Counted from the first letter of the stretch, positions 39,040-51,482 are shown. The stretch: 64,000 nucleotides of DNA from Methanobacterium subterraneum (GCF_002813695.1 NZ_CP017768.1:1074501-1138500), one strand, 5' to 3'. Numbers and translations are program-made. Notes: generated by a model from the sequence alone, not told the origin.

Positions 39040-40263
39040 ATGAAAGCAGATGCAGTTAAGATTGCAGATGGTGTGTACTGGATTGGTGTCCTTGATTGGG
39101 ATATTCGAGATTATCATGGTTACACCCTTAATGGAACAACCTATAATGCATTTTTAGTATTTGGAGATAATGAGGTTGCAGTGGTAGATAACACTTACCC
39201 TGGTTCTTCAGCACAGTTATGGGGTAGGATAAAGGATGCCTTTAGCCAGGAGAACCGGGAATTAAAGATTGATGTGATTATCCAGAACCATATTGAAAAG
39301 GATCATAGTGGGGCTCTAACTGAAATTCACAAGCGTTTCCCTGATGCTCCAATTTACTGCAGCCAGGTGGCAATAAATGGTTTGAAACAACACTATCCCG
39401 GACTGGCTGATGCTGACTTCCACCCGGTGAAAACCGGTGACACCCTGGAAGTAGGGGGCCGTACCCTGGCCTTCCTGGATGCCAAAATGTTGCACTGGCC
39501 AGACAGCATGTTCACCCTCCTCCTGGATGAGGGTATACTGTTTTCCAATGATGCCTTTGGCCAGCACCTCTGTTTCAGGGAAAGGTACGATCATGAAATA
39601 CCAGAATACGTGTTGATGAATGCTGCCCAAAAATTCTACGCCAACCTGGTGACCCCCGCCTCAATGCTGGTGGTGCGCAAGCTGGAGGAGGTTAAGGAAC
39701 TGGGGTTACTAGAGAATATTAGGGTCATAGCCCCATCCCATGGTCAGATCTGGACTGATCCCATGAAGATCATCACTGCCTACACCAACTGGGCTACTGG
39801 ACAGTGTAAAGACAAAGCCACCATTATCTATGACACTATGCATTACTCCACCCGTATGATGGCCCATGCCCTGGCTGAGGGTCTCATGAGTGGAGGGGTG
39901 GATGTGGCCATGTACTTCATGCATACTGATGAGCGTAGCGAAATGGTTAATGACATCCTGGATAGTAAAGCCTTGCTTCTGGGAGTTCCAACACTCTTCA
40001 ACGGACCATACCCCAGTGCCGGGGATCTGCTCTACTACCTGGAGGGCCTGAGCTTCCAGCGCACCGGACTTAAACGACTGGCAGTTACCTTCGGCTCCAA
40101 GGGATGGAGCGGTAAGGCCGTGGACAAAGTAGCAGACACTCTCACTAAATGCGGATTCGAAGTTTTTGATAAATATGAGGTTAACTATGTACCTACTGGT
40201 GACCAGCTGGATAAGTGTTACCAGATAGGTCAGGAAATTGCAGGGAAGATTAAGGAAATGTAA
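39040..40263 (+). CDS. fprA: F420H2 oxidase / A-type flavoprotein (flavodiiron protein)
   Basis: The enzyme reduces O2 to water with F420H2 and protects methanogens from oxygen. The start is ATG 39040 (GGAGGG eight bases upstream), giving 407 residues. The N-terminal beta-lactamase-like domain holds the diiron ligands: H84, E86, D88 and H89 in 'NHIEKDHSG', H152 in 'LHWPDSMFT' and D171 in 'SNDAFGQHL'. A C-terminal flavodoxin domain starts near residue 262 with '[20 protein letters not shown]' for FMN. The whole family length is present. It is monocistronic with its own TATA box near 38970. Confidence 0.93.
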   Translation: MKADAVKIADGVYWIGVLDWDIRDYHGYTLNGTTYNAFLVFGDNEVAVVDNTYPGSSAQLWGRIKDAFSQENRELKIDVIIQNHIEKDHSGALTEIHKRFPDAPIYCSQVAINGLKQHYPGLADADFHPVKTGDTLEVGGRTLAFLDAKMLHWPDSMFTLLLDEGILFSNDAFGQHLCFRERYDHEIPEYVLMNAAQKFYANLVTPASMLVVRKLEEVKELGLLENIRVIAPSHGQIWTDPMKIITAYTNWATGQCKDKATIIYDTMHYSTRMMAHALAEGLMSGGVDVAMYFMHTDERSEMVNDILDSKALLLGVPTLFNGPYPSAGDLLYYLEGLSFQRTGLKRLAVTFGSKGWSGKAVDKVADTLTKCGFEVFDKYEVNYVPTGDQLDKCYQIGQEIAGKIKEM

Positions 40264-40362
40264 GAGTAACTAAATAACGTAGCAAATTTGAGGGCCCTTA
40301 GGAAATTTAATGACTAAGGTGACTAATGTGAAAAAATAAAACAGGGAATCGGAGGGTGAAAA

Positions 40363-40776
40363 ATGGAAGAACTGGAATTTGAAAGTGGGCTGGACAATGA
40401 GAAAAAGGTGATAATAACCCTGTTCTGGACCAACCGGAAGGCTGCCCGGACTGAAGGCTGTGCTCCGTTCCGGATAAAAAAAATAGAAACACTAAACGAA
40501 ACATATACTCCCCAGGGGACTAAACTGCTTAAAATAAGTGATGAAATCATGGCTGATATGGTTCAAACACTGAATGCAGGTAAAACCATACCCATGGAGT
40601 TCAATATAGGTGAAGAGAACCTGAATGTTTCCTTAAGTGCAGATTCTCTCTCAGTCACTGCTCAAAAGAGTCCGGAGATAGAAGAGGAGATAATTGAAAA
40701 ACTGGAAATGGAATTAACCAAGAAGTTTCCCAACTTATGTGACTCATTCACCCCCAGGATAACTCCTCAAAGTTAA
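40363..40776 (+). CDS. Hypothetical acidic protein, 137 aa
   Basis: An excellent GGAGGGTG ribosome-binding site precedes the ATG by five bases, so this is a real gene, though I do not recognise the family. The protein is soluble with no membrane helix. The first half looks beta-rich ('KKVIITLFWTNRKAARTEGC'), the second half helical and acidic ('PEIEEEIIEKLEMELTKKF'). It has two cysteines and no metal motif. It follows fprA by 99 bases on the same strand and may be cotranscribed. Confidence 0.7.
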   Translation: MEELEFESGLDNEKKVIITLFWTNRKAARTEGCAPFRIKKIETLNETYTPQGTKLLKISDEIMADMVQTLNAGKTIPMEFNIGEENLNVSLSADSLSVTAQKSPEIEEEIIEKLEMELTKKFPNLCDSFTPRITPQS

Positions 40777-41022
40777 AAAATAATCCCATATCCCTTTTTT
40801 ATATTTTTTAATTAACCTTAGAATGACTTTTCTAATTTATTCAGATTTTCTAACTATTCAGAAGGGATCAGTATAATTAAGGGAATCTATTTCCATAGCA
40901 AAGCTAATCACGCCCCCATCAAACAGGGACAATTTTTGATATCAATTCTTCTTTTATACCCACTAAAAAACCATTTAAAAAGAGAAATATGAAGATTAAG
41001 GTATTGGAATCTAGAATAGGTA

Positions 41023-41398
41023 TTAAATCTTAATGGATCTAATTATATCCCCATCGGAAACAATACCCACCAATTTATGATCATCCAGTACTATTAACTG
41101 GTTGATTATACCCTCATCTGAACCGTATTCATGCATTTTCTGCACTGCAGTGGCCAGGTCGTCTTCAGGAGATACATATATTACCTGATCAACCATCACT
41201 TCCCCTACAGTGGTTCCCAGTTCATATTTATCCAGTATCAGGTTGTGACCGAGATCAGTGGCAGTTACAATTCCCACCAGTTTTCCATTATCATCCACAA
41301 CTGGTAGTGAGCTTATTTTGTACTTCATCAGTTTTTCAAAGGCAAATACAACATCTTCAGTGGGAGGGACAGTTATAACCGTCTGGCTCATTACATCC

Positions 41399-41421
<23 letters not shown>
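41023..41421 (-). CDS. Two-CBS-domain protein
   Basis: The preferred start is ATG 41421 ([20 protein letters not shown]), with GGAAGTGA just upstream; a longer frame to 41487 only reads through the end of the preceding gene. The product of 132 residues is two CBS motifs: the first ('[16 protein letters not shown]' end) and the second ('[15 protein letters not shown]' to '[16 protein letters not shown]'). CBS pairs bind adenosine nucleotides and sense energy state. It overlaps the 3' end of the 2-phosphoglycerate kinase gene by 23 bases, so the two are translationally coupled and may be functionally linked. Confidence 0.88.
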
Positions 41422-42316
<895 letters not shown>

Positions 42317-42445
42317 ATCTATCTCACCTCAAAATGGCAACAATGTAAATATTTAAAAAAATCAAGATATTATTTGTCAACATCATTTAAATCATTTTCT
42401 CTTAGGATTTTTTTTATCAGGGAATATTATAAGCGATTGTTGAAT

Positions 42446-43114
42446 TTAAAGTTTTATTATTTCAGTTTCAATTTTTTCCCTTGTGGAATCATCCCGAATT
42501 TGGATTAAACATGCGTAACCCTGTGATAGTTCCCCCGGGTTTACGATGGTGGTTTTACCAATCTTATCAGTGCCGCTGGCTTCGTGAATATGACCACAGA
42601 TGTTCAAGGTAGGCTGCACATCTTCAATTATTTTACGGAGGCTCGTACTACCCACATGCACCCCTGAAGGTAAGAGGTCGGTTTTAGTATTATAGGGCGG
42701 GGCGTGGGTGATGAAAAGGGTTATTTTTTCATCTTTTATTCCCTCAATGGCCCTTTTAGCTTCATCATAGATTTGCACCTCCTCAAATTCAAGGGGGGTG
42801 TCAAATGGTGTAGGGTTTGATCCTCCAAACCCACATATTCCTATGTTTTTAATTACTACATTACGTGCGTGGATATTTATAGCCCTGGAGTTATCAATGT
42901 TAGTATGTATGGATCTGGGGTCACAGTTTCCAGGTATGACCATTACCGGTATTTCGAATGAACTGATTTCATTCAAGAGGTCCTCTCCCAGTTCAGGGGG
43001 GCCGAAATGGGTTATATCACCAGCAATAATTATCAGGTCCACTTTGTTATCAGTTAGGTAAGTGATGATGGGTTTTATATCGCCATGGAGATCGCTTACA
43101 GCTAGTATTTTCAT
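42446..43114 (-). CDS. Calcineurin-like metallophosphoesterase
   Basis: All metal-ligand motifs of the family are present in this 222-residue protein: 'AVSDLHGD' (residues 5-12), 'IAGDITHFG', 'IPGNCDP', 'THAPPYNTKTD' and 'NICGHIHEASG'. The layout is the short YfcE/Icc-like single-domain form without a signal peptide, so it is cytoplasmic. It probably hydrolyses a phosphodiester, but the substrate is not predictable. It is a single-gene transcription unit with a weak ribosome-binding site. Confidence 0.88.
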   Translation of the reverse strand: MKILAVSDLHGDIKPIITYLTDNKVDLIIIAGDITHFGPPELGEDLLNEISSFEIPVMVIPGNCDPRSIHTNIDNSRAINIHARNVVIKNIGICGFGGSNPTPFDTPLEFEEVQIYDEAKRAIEGIKDEKITLFITHAPPYNTKTDLLPSGVHVGSTSLRKIIEDVQPTLNICGHIHEASGTDKIGKTTIVNPGELSQGYACLIQIRDDSTREKIETEIIKL

Positions 43115-43233
43115 AGGTTTTTCCCCTTAATTTAAAAAATTGAGTTTGAACACTTAAACTACTGACTAAAATCTAACTAGAAAAATTACAATTGGAATAA
43201 GGTGAATCGAAGGCATTCCAACTGATCTTTTTT

Positions 43234-43779
43234 TTATTCCATATCATTTATCTGTTCCTTGAAAAATGAGGAAAGTTCCTGGAGACTTTTTTTAATGTTT
43301 TCCTTATCCCCATACACCACCAGCAGGGCATCTTCCTCAAATTCAATGATAACATTTTCATATTCTGCAATTTCCTGAACCCTATCCTCGGATAGGGGGG
43401 CTTTGAAGTTCATTCGGACCATTGAAAATCCTGAGGGTGCGCCAACCACGAATTTAGACTCAGTTTTCTTTTGAGGATAGACTTCTTCTCCCCTGGAAGC
43501 CCTTAAAAGTTTATCCATCCATTTGTCAGCGTACTCTGAACCTAACTCTTCAGCTAAACCCATTAAAGCATCCTGTATTGAGGTTAAAAATTCGTTGATG
43601 CGTTTGACTTCTACCTGTCTTTGCGGGTCTGTGGGATCCACTTTGTAGAAGTTAATGGTGGTTTTGGCCATCTGGATGTTTTTGGTGATTTCTTTAGGGA
43701 TCTCCATTTCCTTCTTTCTAAGATCTGTGAGAAGTTCCACCAGCACCAGCCATGTCTGTTCTGCTGGCAATTCATTCAT
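43234..43779 (-). CDS. Conserved methanogen protein (resembles DUF2096)
   Basis: The start is taken at ATG 43779 (MNELPAEQTWLVLVELL), which overlaps the stop of the preceding gene in the pattern ATGAATGA and has AAGGT just before it. The 181-residue soluble protein is helical in its first 120 residues and ends in an alpha/beta region ('FSMVRMNFKAPLSEDRVQEI', 'NVIIEFEEDALLVVYGDKEN'). From memory it resembles the methanogen family DUF2096. The overlap with the upstream 89-residue gene indicates translational coupling. Confidence 0.72.
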   Translation of the reverse strand: MNELPAEQTWLVLVELLTDLRKKEMEIPKEITKNIQMAKTTINFYKVDPTDPQRQVEVKRINEFLTSIQDALMGLAEELGSEYADKWMDKLLRASRGEEVYPQKKTESKFVVGAPSGFSMVRMNFKAPLSEDRVQEIAEYENVIIEFEEDALLVVYGDKENIKKSLQELSSFFKEQINDME

Positions 43780-44041
43780 AGTAACCTTCCAGAACCTGTT
43801 TTGAACGGTGGTTAAGTTTGGCATCAGCTACCTTAAGCTCTTCATCAATATCTTCTAAGCTTTTATATAAATCTAAAAACAGTACATAAACACTTTCTGT
43901 GCCTGTAATATCAAGAATGGCTATGTCATCAGCATCAGTTATTGTTTTATCATCTATGGATGCTTTGTACTGTACAAAAGGACCGTATTTTTCCGGTAAA
44001 TCCGTGTATTTGAATACTCCAGCCAGAGTAGCTACGAACAA
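43772..44041 (-). CDS. Small conserved methanogen protein (resembles DUF749)
   Basis: This 89-residue soluble protein starts MFVATLAGVFKYTDLPEKYG and has alternating strand-like segments ('DIAILDITGTESVYVLFLDL') and a C-terminal helix. It resembles the small methanogen family DUF749 as I remember it; no function is known. AGGTG lies before the ATG. It is the first gene of a two-gene unit whose reading frames overlap by eight bases, so the two products are probably needed in similar amounts. Confidence 0.7.
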   Translation of the reverse strand: MFVATLAGVFKYTDLPEKYGPFVQYKASIDDKTITDADDIAILDITGTESVYVLFLDLYKSLEDIDEELKVADAKLNHRSKQVLEGYYE

Positions 44042-44152
44042 AAAAACACCTCTTTATAAGTTTGGTTAATTCTTAGTTAAAATCAGTATTTAATTAGTAT
44101 TTTGAAAAATAAAAAACTTATGGGTAAAAAAAGAAGATGATGGAAAATGTGT

Positions 44153-46098
<1,946 letters not shown>

Positions 46099-46106
46099 CA
46101 CGGTTC

Positions 46107-46142
<36 letters not shown>

Positions 46143-46150
46143 TAGTATAG

Positions 46151-46201
46151 AGCTATATAAAGGTTGCTAAAAATTAGCTAGCTGTAACCTTTTAGGTTAC
46201 A
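46151..46201 (-). promoter_or_regulatory. hdrC promoter with perfect palindrome
   Basis: On the minus strand a TATA box (TTTATATAGC, about 46152-46161) is preceded by GCAACC. About 22 bases further upstream lies TGTAACCT-TTT-AGGTTACA (46183-46201), a perfect inverted repeat with 8-base arms. The element next to the TATA (GCAACCTTT) repeats one half-site with one change. Position and symmetry suggest an operator for a dimeric regulator of hdrCB. Confidence 0.55.
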
Positions 46202-46316
46202 CCTTCAGAGGATAAGTGTATTAAATTGTAATGAATAAAATAAATAATTGATTATGAATCTATTGATTAAAAATTAACATTACAAACCATTAATTATTAA
46301 AAAAGAAACTGATCAC

Positions 46317-47045
46317 ATGTTGGAAATAAAATCACACGACGGACCGGCGAGGCAGGGAAAGTACCAGACTACTGAAACACCAAATATTTTAGAATTTAAT
46401 CCAGAGTTAATGGTTCCAGACGAACCAATGCCCTACGATGTACCTCGAGAAATGGCAGAATGGTCTGTGAAAAATACTCTGAAACATGCCGAGAAAGGTG
46501 ATGTTAAACAGATAGCAGTGATTCACGGGGCTAAGTACCCTAATCTTCGCTTGGAATGTGCTGCTGGACTGGAAGAATTAGGTTATCGGCTTTTCCTGGT
46601 GGCTAATCCTGAAGAACTGTTAAGAAGACCTCAAGATCTTTTGAAGATAATCACCAGCCTACGGCAGAATATTAGTCCCAACTCATCTCTATTCTTCCCA
46701 TTCGTGGAACTGAATTTTGTACCCTTACTGGTTTATCTAGGTGTGGATTGGTTTGGAAATTCCAGTGCAGATTATTATGCTAAAATAGGGGTGATGACCA
46801 CACCTCACAATAATTATAACCTACAACAGTACCCAGTATATGATTTAAACCCAGAAGAACTAAAGAAATATAATCGTGAGTCTCTGGACTTCGTTTTGAG
46901 GGAGGTGAGGGCCAATATAAAAAACGGAACTCTGCGTAATCTGGTAGAAGAAAGATGCTGCTCTTCCCCTGAAGCAATGTCTGCTCTGAGGATTTTAGAC
47001 AGAGATTATGGGGATTTTGTGGATAGTTACACCCAATTATACTAA
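46317..47045 (+). CDS. Stand-alone TGT/ArcS-like protein lacking catalytic and zinc residues
   Basis: The 242-residue protein follows the archaeal tRNA-guanine transglycosylase/archaeosine synthase fold. 'EIKSHDGPARQGKYQTTETP' corresponds to the TGT N-terminus. 'VIHGAKYPNLRLECAAGLEE' is the VQGG-type block, 'LLVYLGVDWFGNSSADYYAK' matches the GVDLFD region, and 'NPEELKKYNRESLDFVLREV' the region after the zinc site. The nucleophile aspartate of GVDLFD is G here, and the CxCPxC zinc cysteines are absent (YPVYDLNPEEL instead). It is therefore unlikely to exchange bases and may be a tRNA-binding or scaffold protein. It is divergent from hdrC. Confidence 0.68.
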   Translation: MLEIKSHDGPARQGKYQTTETPNILEFNPELMVPDEPMPYDVPREMAEWSVKNTLKHAEKGDVKQIAVIHGAKYPNLRLECAAGLEELGYRLFLVANPEELLRRPQDLLKIITSLRQNISPNSSLFFPFVELNFVPLLVYLGVDWFGNSSADYYAKIGVMTTPHNNYNLQQYPVYDLNPEELKKYNRESLDFVLREVRANIKNGTLRNLVEERCCSSPEAMSALRILDRDYGDFVDSYTQLY

Positions 47046-47127
47046 TCATAATGAAACTATCCATTCCTTATCTTATTAAAAAAATGCCTAAGGTTTTTTG
47101 GGAAAAAATTACCATATTATTGAATAT

Positions 47128-47706
47128 TTACTTTTTAAAAGATTCCACCAGGTAATGGTATTTCCCAACTTCGGTGGTTCCACCAATCTTAAATCCATGT
47201 TCTAACAGAATTTTTTCCACATTTTCAGGAGTTAAACGAACATCGTAGGATGGTCCTGGTGGCCCCACCACTTTAATGAATTCCACCACTGCAAAGGTGC
47301 CACCTGGCTTTAAAACCCTCTTAATTTCAGATAAAGGCAGATTTAAGGTTCCTTCCGCTGCAAATCCATGGAGTACATTAGCCATGACACACTTATCCAC
47401 AGATTCATCATCCAACGGTATCATTACAGTCATATCCGCCAGAATCGGTGCGATGTTATTTATTCCTTCCTTTTTGATTTCTGCTTTTAGCTGATCCAGG
47501 CTGGGCTGATAAACATCCAAAGAGAATATTTTCCCTTCATTTCCCACCAAACCGGAAGCAGCCAGTGATATGTGCCCATCACCACAACCAGCATCCATTA
47601 AAGTCTGTCCTTGCTTTAAACCCATGGCTGACAATACAGTTTTAGGGTCCAGTATATCCCGGGTTGATTTACCATGATGTTTATGGCCGTGTTTTTCCAT
47701 CTGCAT
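47128..47706 (-). CDS. Class I SAM-dependent methyltransferase
   Basis: The protein of about 192 residues has the SAM-binding motif I 'LMDAGCGDGHISLAASGL' near residue 37, motif II 'KIFSLDVYQPSLDQLK' and a post-motif block 'IKRVLKPGGTFAVVEFIKV' typical of UbiE/methyltransferase-11 enzymes. The N-terminus is histidine-rich ('MEKHGHKHHGK'), which could bind metal. TTG 47715, ATG 47712 and ATG 47706 are possible starts; GAGGAG gives the best spacing to 47706. The substrate is unknown. Confidence 0.82.
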   Translation of the reverse strand: MQMEKHGHKHHGKSTRDILDPKTVLSAMGLKQGQTLMDAGCGDGHISLAASGLVGNEGKIFSLDVYQPSLDQLKAEIKKEGINNIAPILADMTVMIPLDDESVDKCVMANVLHGFAAEGTLNLPLSEIKRVLKPGGTFAVVEFIKVVGPPGPSYDVRLTPENVEKILLEHGFKIGGTTEVGKYHYLVESFKK

Positions 47707-47818
47707 ATCCATCAACTCCTCATACTTTTAATATTGACTGTTCCTTCCTAATCAATTATTATGCCATTCCACCCACTAAAAAAAAGAGGGTTTTTTAGTA
47801 CCCCCTTTGTTTCTTATT

Positions 47819-49081
47819 TTAGTTTTCTGCTCTTAATCTATTTTTGGAAAACAATCCCACCCCAATGATGAATAGAATTATGGTTAACAGAACTGCCCAT
47901 CCCACTTGATAGGCTATGGTATCCCATCCCCCACCGAAGGTTAGGGTGGATCTGAGGGCGTTCAGGATGTGTGTCCAGGGAAGTAGGTCGTATACCTGGA
48001 ATGGTTGTCCCCAGAAGTTGGCGATCACCACTTGAGGTAAAGGGAAGAATGCCCCAACCAGGAAACTGGTGGGAACACTTATAAGGGTCCCCAGGTTGGC
48101 CGCCTGCCTGTCGTTACGGGCAAAGGCAGCTATTATCATTCCCAGAGATATGGAAGCCACTCCTCCAATTATCCCCACTAAAATAGCCAGTAAAAGAGTG
48201 TATAAACCCCCCTGCCAATGGAATCCGATTAAAACCGCCACTGTTAGAAGGATTATAACCTGTGCAGCGGCAATAAGTGACCAAGGTATGAGTCCACCGA
48301 ATAAAAGGTCGAATGATGTCATTTTAGAGAGTTTAAGTCTGGATAGGGTTCCTTTTTCCACTTCACGAGTTAAGGCAGCGGCCACAGTGGTGGTTAAAAG
48401 GAGTATGGCAAATACAATCATTCCAGGGGCCATAAAGTCGAAGGTGGTGAAGGAACCGGTTCCGGGAATGGATTCCACCCTAGTCTGCAGGTAGGTGTCC
48501 GCTTCAACTCCCGGAGATCCAGTAAATGCATTCCTTATTTCACTCATGAGTTTATCCTGGTATTGTCCCAGTACACCGGTTAATATTCCCTGACTCACCC
48601 CAAATCCAATGTAGCTAGTGTCTCCCCTGATAATTAGGGTGGATGTAACATTGGAAGGAGGATTAATGGTTGTCTGCTGCTGTATGGTGCTGGTGATTAG
48701 TGCCACCACTGATTGGGAGAAGTTGGGAGGTATGATTAGCTCGGCATCCACATCCCTTGTTTTGATTTTTTTATCGGCATCAGTTTCAGTGGTTTTGGTG
48801 ACGTTAAACAGATTCACATCACTGTCAGGATAAGTGGAGTCTTCCAGAACTTTGGTTAGATTGTTCCCGAAGTTCACCTGTTCCCCGGTACCAGGCAGGG
48901 TGGCCCCGGTGTCGTAGTTAACCACGGCGATCATGTTAGGTTGGTTATTCTGGCCCATCCCCCCAAATGCAAATCCAAAGACCAGCATGAAGAACATTGG
49001 AAAAAGCAGGATCATTGCCAGGCCCCTGCGGTCACGTATCAATTCTTTAAAATCCTTTTGGGCTATGCTTATAAACTTCAT
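47819..49081 (-). CDS. ABC-2 type transporter permease
   Basis: The 420-residue membrane subunit has one helix near residues 20-42, a large outer domain (about 45-225) and a C-terminal block of five helices, the YhhJ/NatB-like layout of the ABC-2 exporter family. It ends 'GVGLFSKNRLRAEN'. It lies three bases downstream of the ATP-binding gene, so the two form one exporter. The cargo is unknown; drug, lipid and ion export have all been seen for the family. Confidence 0.88.
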   Translation of the reverse strand: MKFISIAQKDFKELIRDRRGLAMILLFPMFFMLVFGFAFGGMGQNNQPNMIAVVNYDTGATLPGTGEQVNFGNNLTKVLEDSTYPDSDVNLFNVTKTTETDADKKIKTRDVDAELIIPPNFSQSVVALITSTIQQQTTINPPSNVTSTLIIRGDTSYIGFGVSQGILTGVLGQYQDKLMSEIRNAFTGSPGVEADTYLQTRVESIPGTGSFTTFDFMAPGMIVFAILLLTTTVAAALTREVEKGTLSRLKLSKMTSFDLLFGGLIPWSLIAAAQVIILLTVAVLIGFHWQGGLYTLLLAILVGIIGGVASISLGMIIAAFARNDRQAANLGTLISVPTSFLVGAFFPLPQVVIANFWGQPFQVYDLLPWTHILNALRSTLTFGGGWDTIAYQVGWAVLLTIILFIIGVGLFSKNRLRAEN

Positions 49082-49084
49082 TTT

Positions 49085-50029
49085 CTACTCCCTCAGCCCT
49101 GTGCCAGTCAGATCTATAAATACATCCTCCAGAGTATTCTGACGAATAGAAAGGTCAGAAACATGCACACCAGTGGTTTCCACCAGGTCTATTATCTGTG
49201 GGAGTTTGCCCACAGCATCCAGGGCACGGACATTCAATCCATCATCTATTTCTACCACAGCCTGTACATCAGGCATATCCGCCAGGATATTGATAACTTC
49301 CTGATTTGAGGCCGGGTTGGAGAGCTTCATTTCCACCACATCACCTTCACCTATCTCCTTTTTAAGGTTGGAAGGTGTGTCCAGGCGGAGGAGTTTACCA
49401 TGGTCAATGATGGCGATACGGTCCGATAATCGGTCGGCTTCATCCATTAAGTGGGTAGTTAAAATAACGGTTTTGCCCTCATCATCCCGCAGGCTGCGTA
49501 TGTAATGCCATAACACCCGGCGGGACTGGGGGTCAAGACCTTCAGAGGGTTCATCCAGCACTACAATATCTGGCTGGTGCACTACAGCCATGGCCAGGTT
49601 CAAACGACGTTTCATTCCTCCGGATAGCTGAGCAACAAGGGTGTTAGCCTTGTCCTGCAGGAAAAGATCATCCAAGAGTTTCTGTACTCGTACCTTTAAT
49701 TCATTCCTGGGAACCTGGCACATGTCTCCCATGAGCATGAGGCTTTCCTTACAGGTTAAAAAGTCCCATAAAACCAGTTCCTGGGGGCAGATACCTATGG
49801 TGCATTTTTCGATTTTTTCCACACCCTTTCCATCAATGAATATCTGTCCACTACTAGGACGTAACAATCCCACCATCATATTTATGGAAGTGGTTTTACC
49901 AGCCCCATTGGGCCCTAAAAAACCAAAAACCTCACCTTTTTTTATTTTTAAATTCAGGTTATCTACCGCCCTGAAATCACCAAAATCCCGGGTGACTTCA
50001 CGGGCCTCTATAATAATGTTGCCAGCCAT
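49085..50029 (-). CDS. ABC transporter ATP-binding subunit
   Basis: The 314-residue ATPase has Walker A 'GPNGAGKTT' (39-47), Q-loop 'ICPQELVLWDFLT', signature 'LSGGMKRRLN' near 134, Walker B 'IVVLDEPSEGLDP' and the switch histidine in 'ILTTHLMDEADRL'. The 80-residue C-terminal extension with 'TLEDVFIDLTGTGLRE' is usual in the CcmA/DrrA-type exporter group. GGAGG lies before the ATG. It is cotranscribed with the ABC-2 permease downstream. Confidence 0.93.
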   Translation of the reverse strand: MAGNIIIEAREVTRDFGDFRAVDNLNLKIKKGEVFGFLGPNGAGKTTSINMMVGLLRPSSGQIFIDGKGVEKIEKCTIGICPQELVLWDFLTCKESLMLMGDMCQVPRNELKVRVQKLLDDLFLQDKANTLVAQLSGGMKRRLNLAMAVVHQPDIVVLDEPSEGLDPQSRRVLWHYIRSLRDDEGKTVILTTHLMDEADRLSDRIAIIDHGKLLRLDTPSNLKKEIGEGDVVEMKLSNPASNQEVINILADMPDVQAVVEIDDGLNVRALDAVGKLPQIIDLVETTGVHVSDLSIRQNTLEDVFIDLTGTGLRE

Positions 50030-50427
50030 TTTATTCCTCCATTATTAATACACATTTATGTAAATTATTAATAATAACTATTTAGGGAAACGCAAGTTAT
50101 GGAAAACCAAGGTTTCCGGTGCAGCCAGTTCAGGCTTCGATTAACCAGGAAATGATAACTGTAAGTTATAGTAATGCCCCTTGTTTTTTCTATATATACC
50201 CGGCTGAGAACTCCTGATTAAGTAGATAATTGATTTTATTTTTCTACCCTGAAGTTTTTCCATGGTAATGATATTCCATGAAGATTTATTCCATGAGATA
50301 TAGATTATAGATATTAGATAATTAGATGCATCACCTGATAGCCAATTATGGCTGATTGTGAAAGAAGAGATTTATAACCGGAAATTGAAGGAATTAGTTT
50401 AGTTAAGGATAATAAGAGGTGTTAGAA
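50030..50427. other. Divergent intergenic region with short palindrome
   Basis: This 398-base gap separates the ABC genes from a small plus-strand gene. It has AGCCA-ATTA-TGGCT (50340-50353) about 18 bases upstream of a TATA-like TTTATAA (50371-50377) for the small gene. No gene or RNA is apparent in the rest. Confidence 0.4.
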
Positions 50428-50646
50428 ATGATTGACCGGATTGAAGTGAGCATGATCAATGAAAGTGTGCATAACTTCAGAAAAGGTGAATTTGGAGTGG
50501 AATCAATTGAAATCCATGAAAAACGTGGTTTAATTGAGATTATTTATGTTGCACAGGAGACTGGGCATAAAATCGTACTGATTCCCCTGCAAAATGTGGA
50601 AAAATGTGAATTTACTGATAAATATGTAAGTTCTGAGAATGAGTGA
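50428..50646 (+). CDS. Small hypothetical protein, 72 aa
   Basis: The start is ATG 50428, with GAGGTG six bases upstream (a TTG at 50419 is unlikely). The 72-residue soluble protein begins MIDRIEVSMINESVHNFRKG and looks like alternating beta strands ('GLIEIIYVAQETGHKIVLIP'). I do not recognise it. It has its own likely promoter (TATA at 50371-50377). No neighbour suggests a role. Confidence 0.65.
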   Translation: MIDRIEVSMINESVHNFRKGEFGVESIEIHEKRGLIEIIYVAQETGHKIVLIPLQNVEKCEFTDKYVSSENE

Positions 50647-50788
50647 GGTTTAAAAGATTTTAGGAATATGGAAGTTTTAATTAGTAAAGGCGTATGTATA
50701 TCCCTAAAATTAACAGATCTCTAAATTCATTACTTATTCCTAAAATTTGAACCCATATCAGTCGAGCTTTGGTCAATTATCAGACCAG

Positions 50789-51358
50789 TCACTTATTAAG
50801 TTTATTTTGATAGTATTTTGAATAAACTGCTCCTAATGGGTTGTGGGTAAGGACTCTGTCCTTTACAACCAGAGTAGTTACTGGAGCCTCTGAATGTCTG
50901 GTGAACAGTATGTCATGACCAATACACAGTCCAATTATGATGTTAAGGTCTGTGTTTTTTTCATTGAGAATTGATGCCTGCCCTAAGGGGTTGCACATGG
51001 ATTCATAACTTTTTTTATCAATCTGTTCCAGTTTGAAATCTGCCTTATCAATACCACATACCTTACAGCAAACTGAGTAGACCTTAAAATGTTTTTTGAA
51101 TATTTTCTGTATCTGGTGGGCTTCCTGTTCTAAACCCACACAGAATGCCATTCCAATCTTTTTATAATTCATCTCCTTTGAAAAGAGAATAACCTCTTCA
51201 ATACGGGTTTTCTCCATGTAGTATCTAGCTTCGATAGCAGATGATGCTTTGAGTAAATCACTTTCCCCCTCCCTGTAAAGTTCTTTGATTTCTTCTCTAT
51301 TTTCCAGGCAGTCCTTGCCGTTAAAACAATCTTTCTTAGTGCAAGAAGCACATTTCAA
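50789..51358 (-). CDS. Cysteine-rich DUF1847-like protein
   Basis: This 189-residue protein starts at TTG 51358, with GGAGGGAATACC immediately before it, so the TTG start is well supported. It opens with 'KCASCTKKDCFNGKDCLE', a four-cysteine cluster, then has 'IGMAFCVGLEQEAHQI', 'SVCCKVCGIDKADF', 'SMCNPLGQASILN' and 'NIIIGLCIGHDILFTRH'. These match the metal-binding family DUF1847 as I remember it. The cysteines suggest an iron-sulfur or zinc site. The role is unknown. Confidence 0.78.
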   Translation of the reverse strand: MKCASCTKKDCFNGKDCLENREEIKELYREGESDLLKASSAIEARYYMEKTRIEEVILFSKEMNYKKIGMAFCVGLEQEAHQIQKIFKKHFKVYSVCCKVCGIDKADFKLEQIDKKSYESMCNPLGQASILNEKNTDLNIIIGLCIGHDILFTRHSEAPVTTLVVKDRVLTHNPLGAVYSKYYQNKLNK

Positions 51359-51482
51359 GGTATTCCCTCCAATTAAACTCTATTTTATCGATTTGCAATC
51401 AATTAAATTATTAATTTAATTAAACAGTTCTCCCATCAAATATTTAATCATAAATCCATAATATTAGTCCTGAATCAATAGT

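Noticed and set aside
48069..48494. Plus-strand 141-codon frame opposite the ABC-2 permease
   Set aside because: Shadow of the membrane helices on the other strand; composition is not protein-like.
50340..50353. Short palindrome AGCCA-ATTA-TGGCT upstream of the 72-residue gene
   Set aside because: Arms of only five bases are expected often by chance; kept as a remark in the gap entry but not as an operator.
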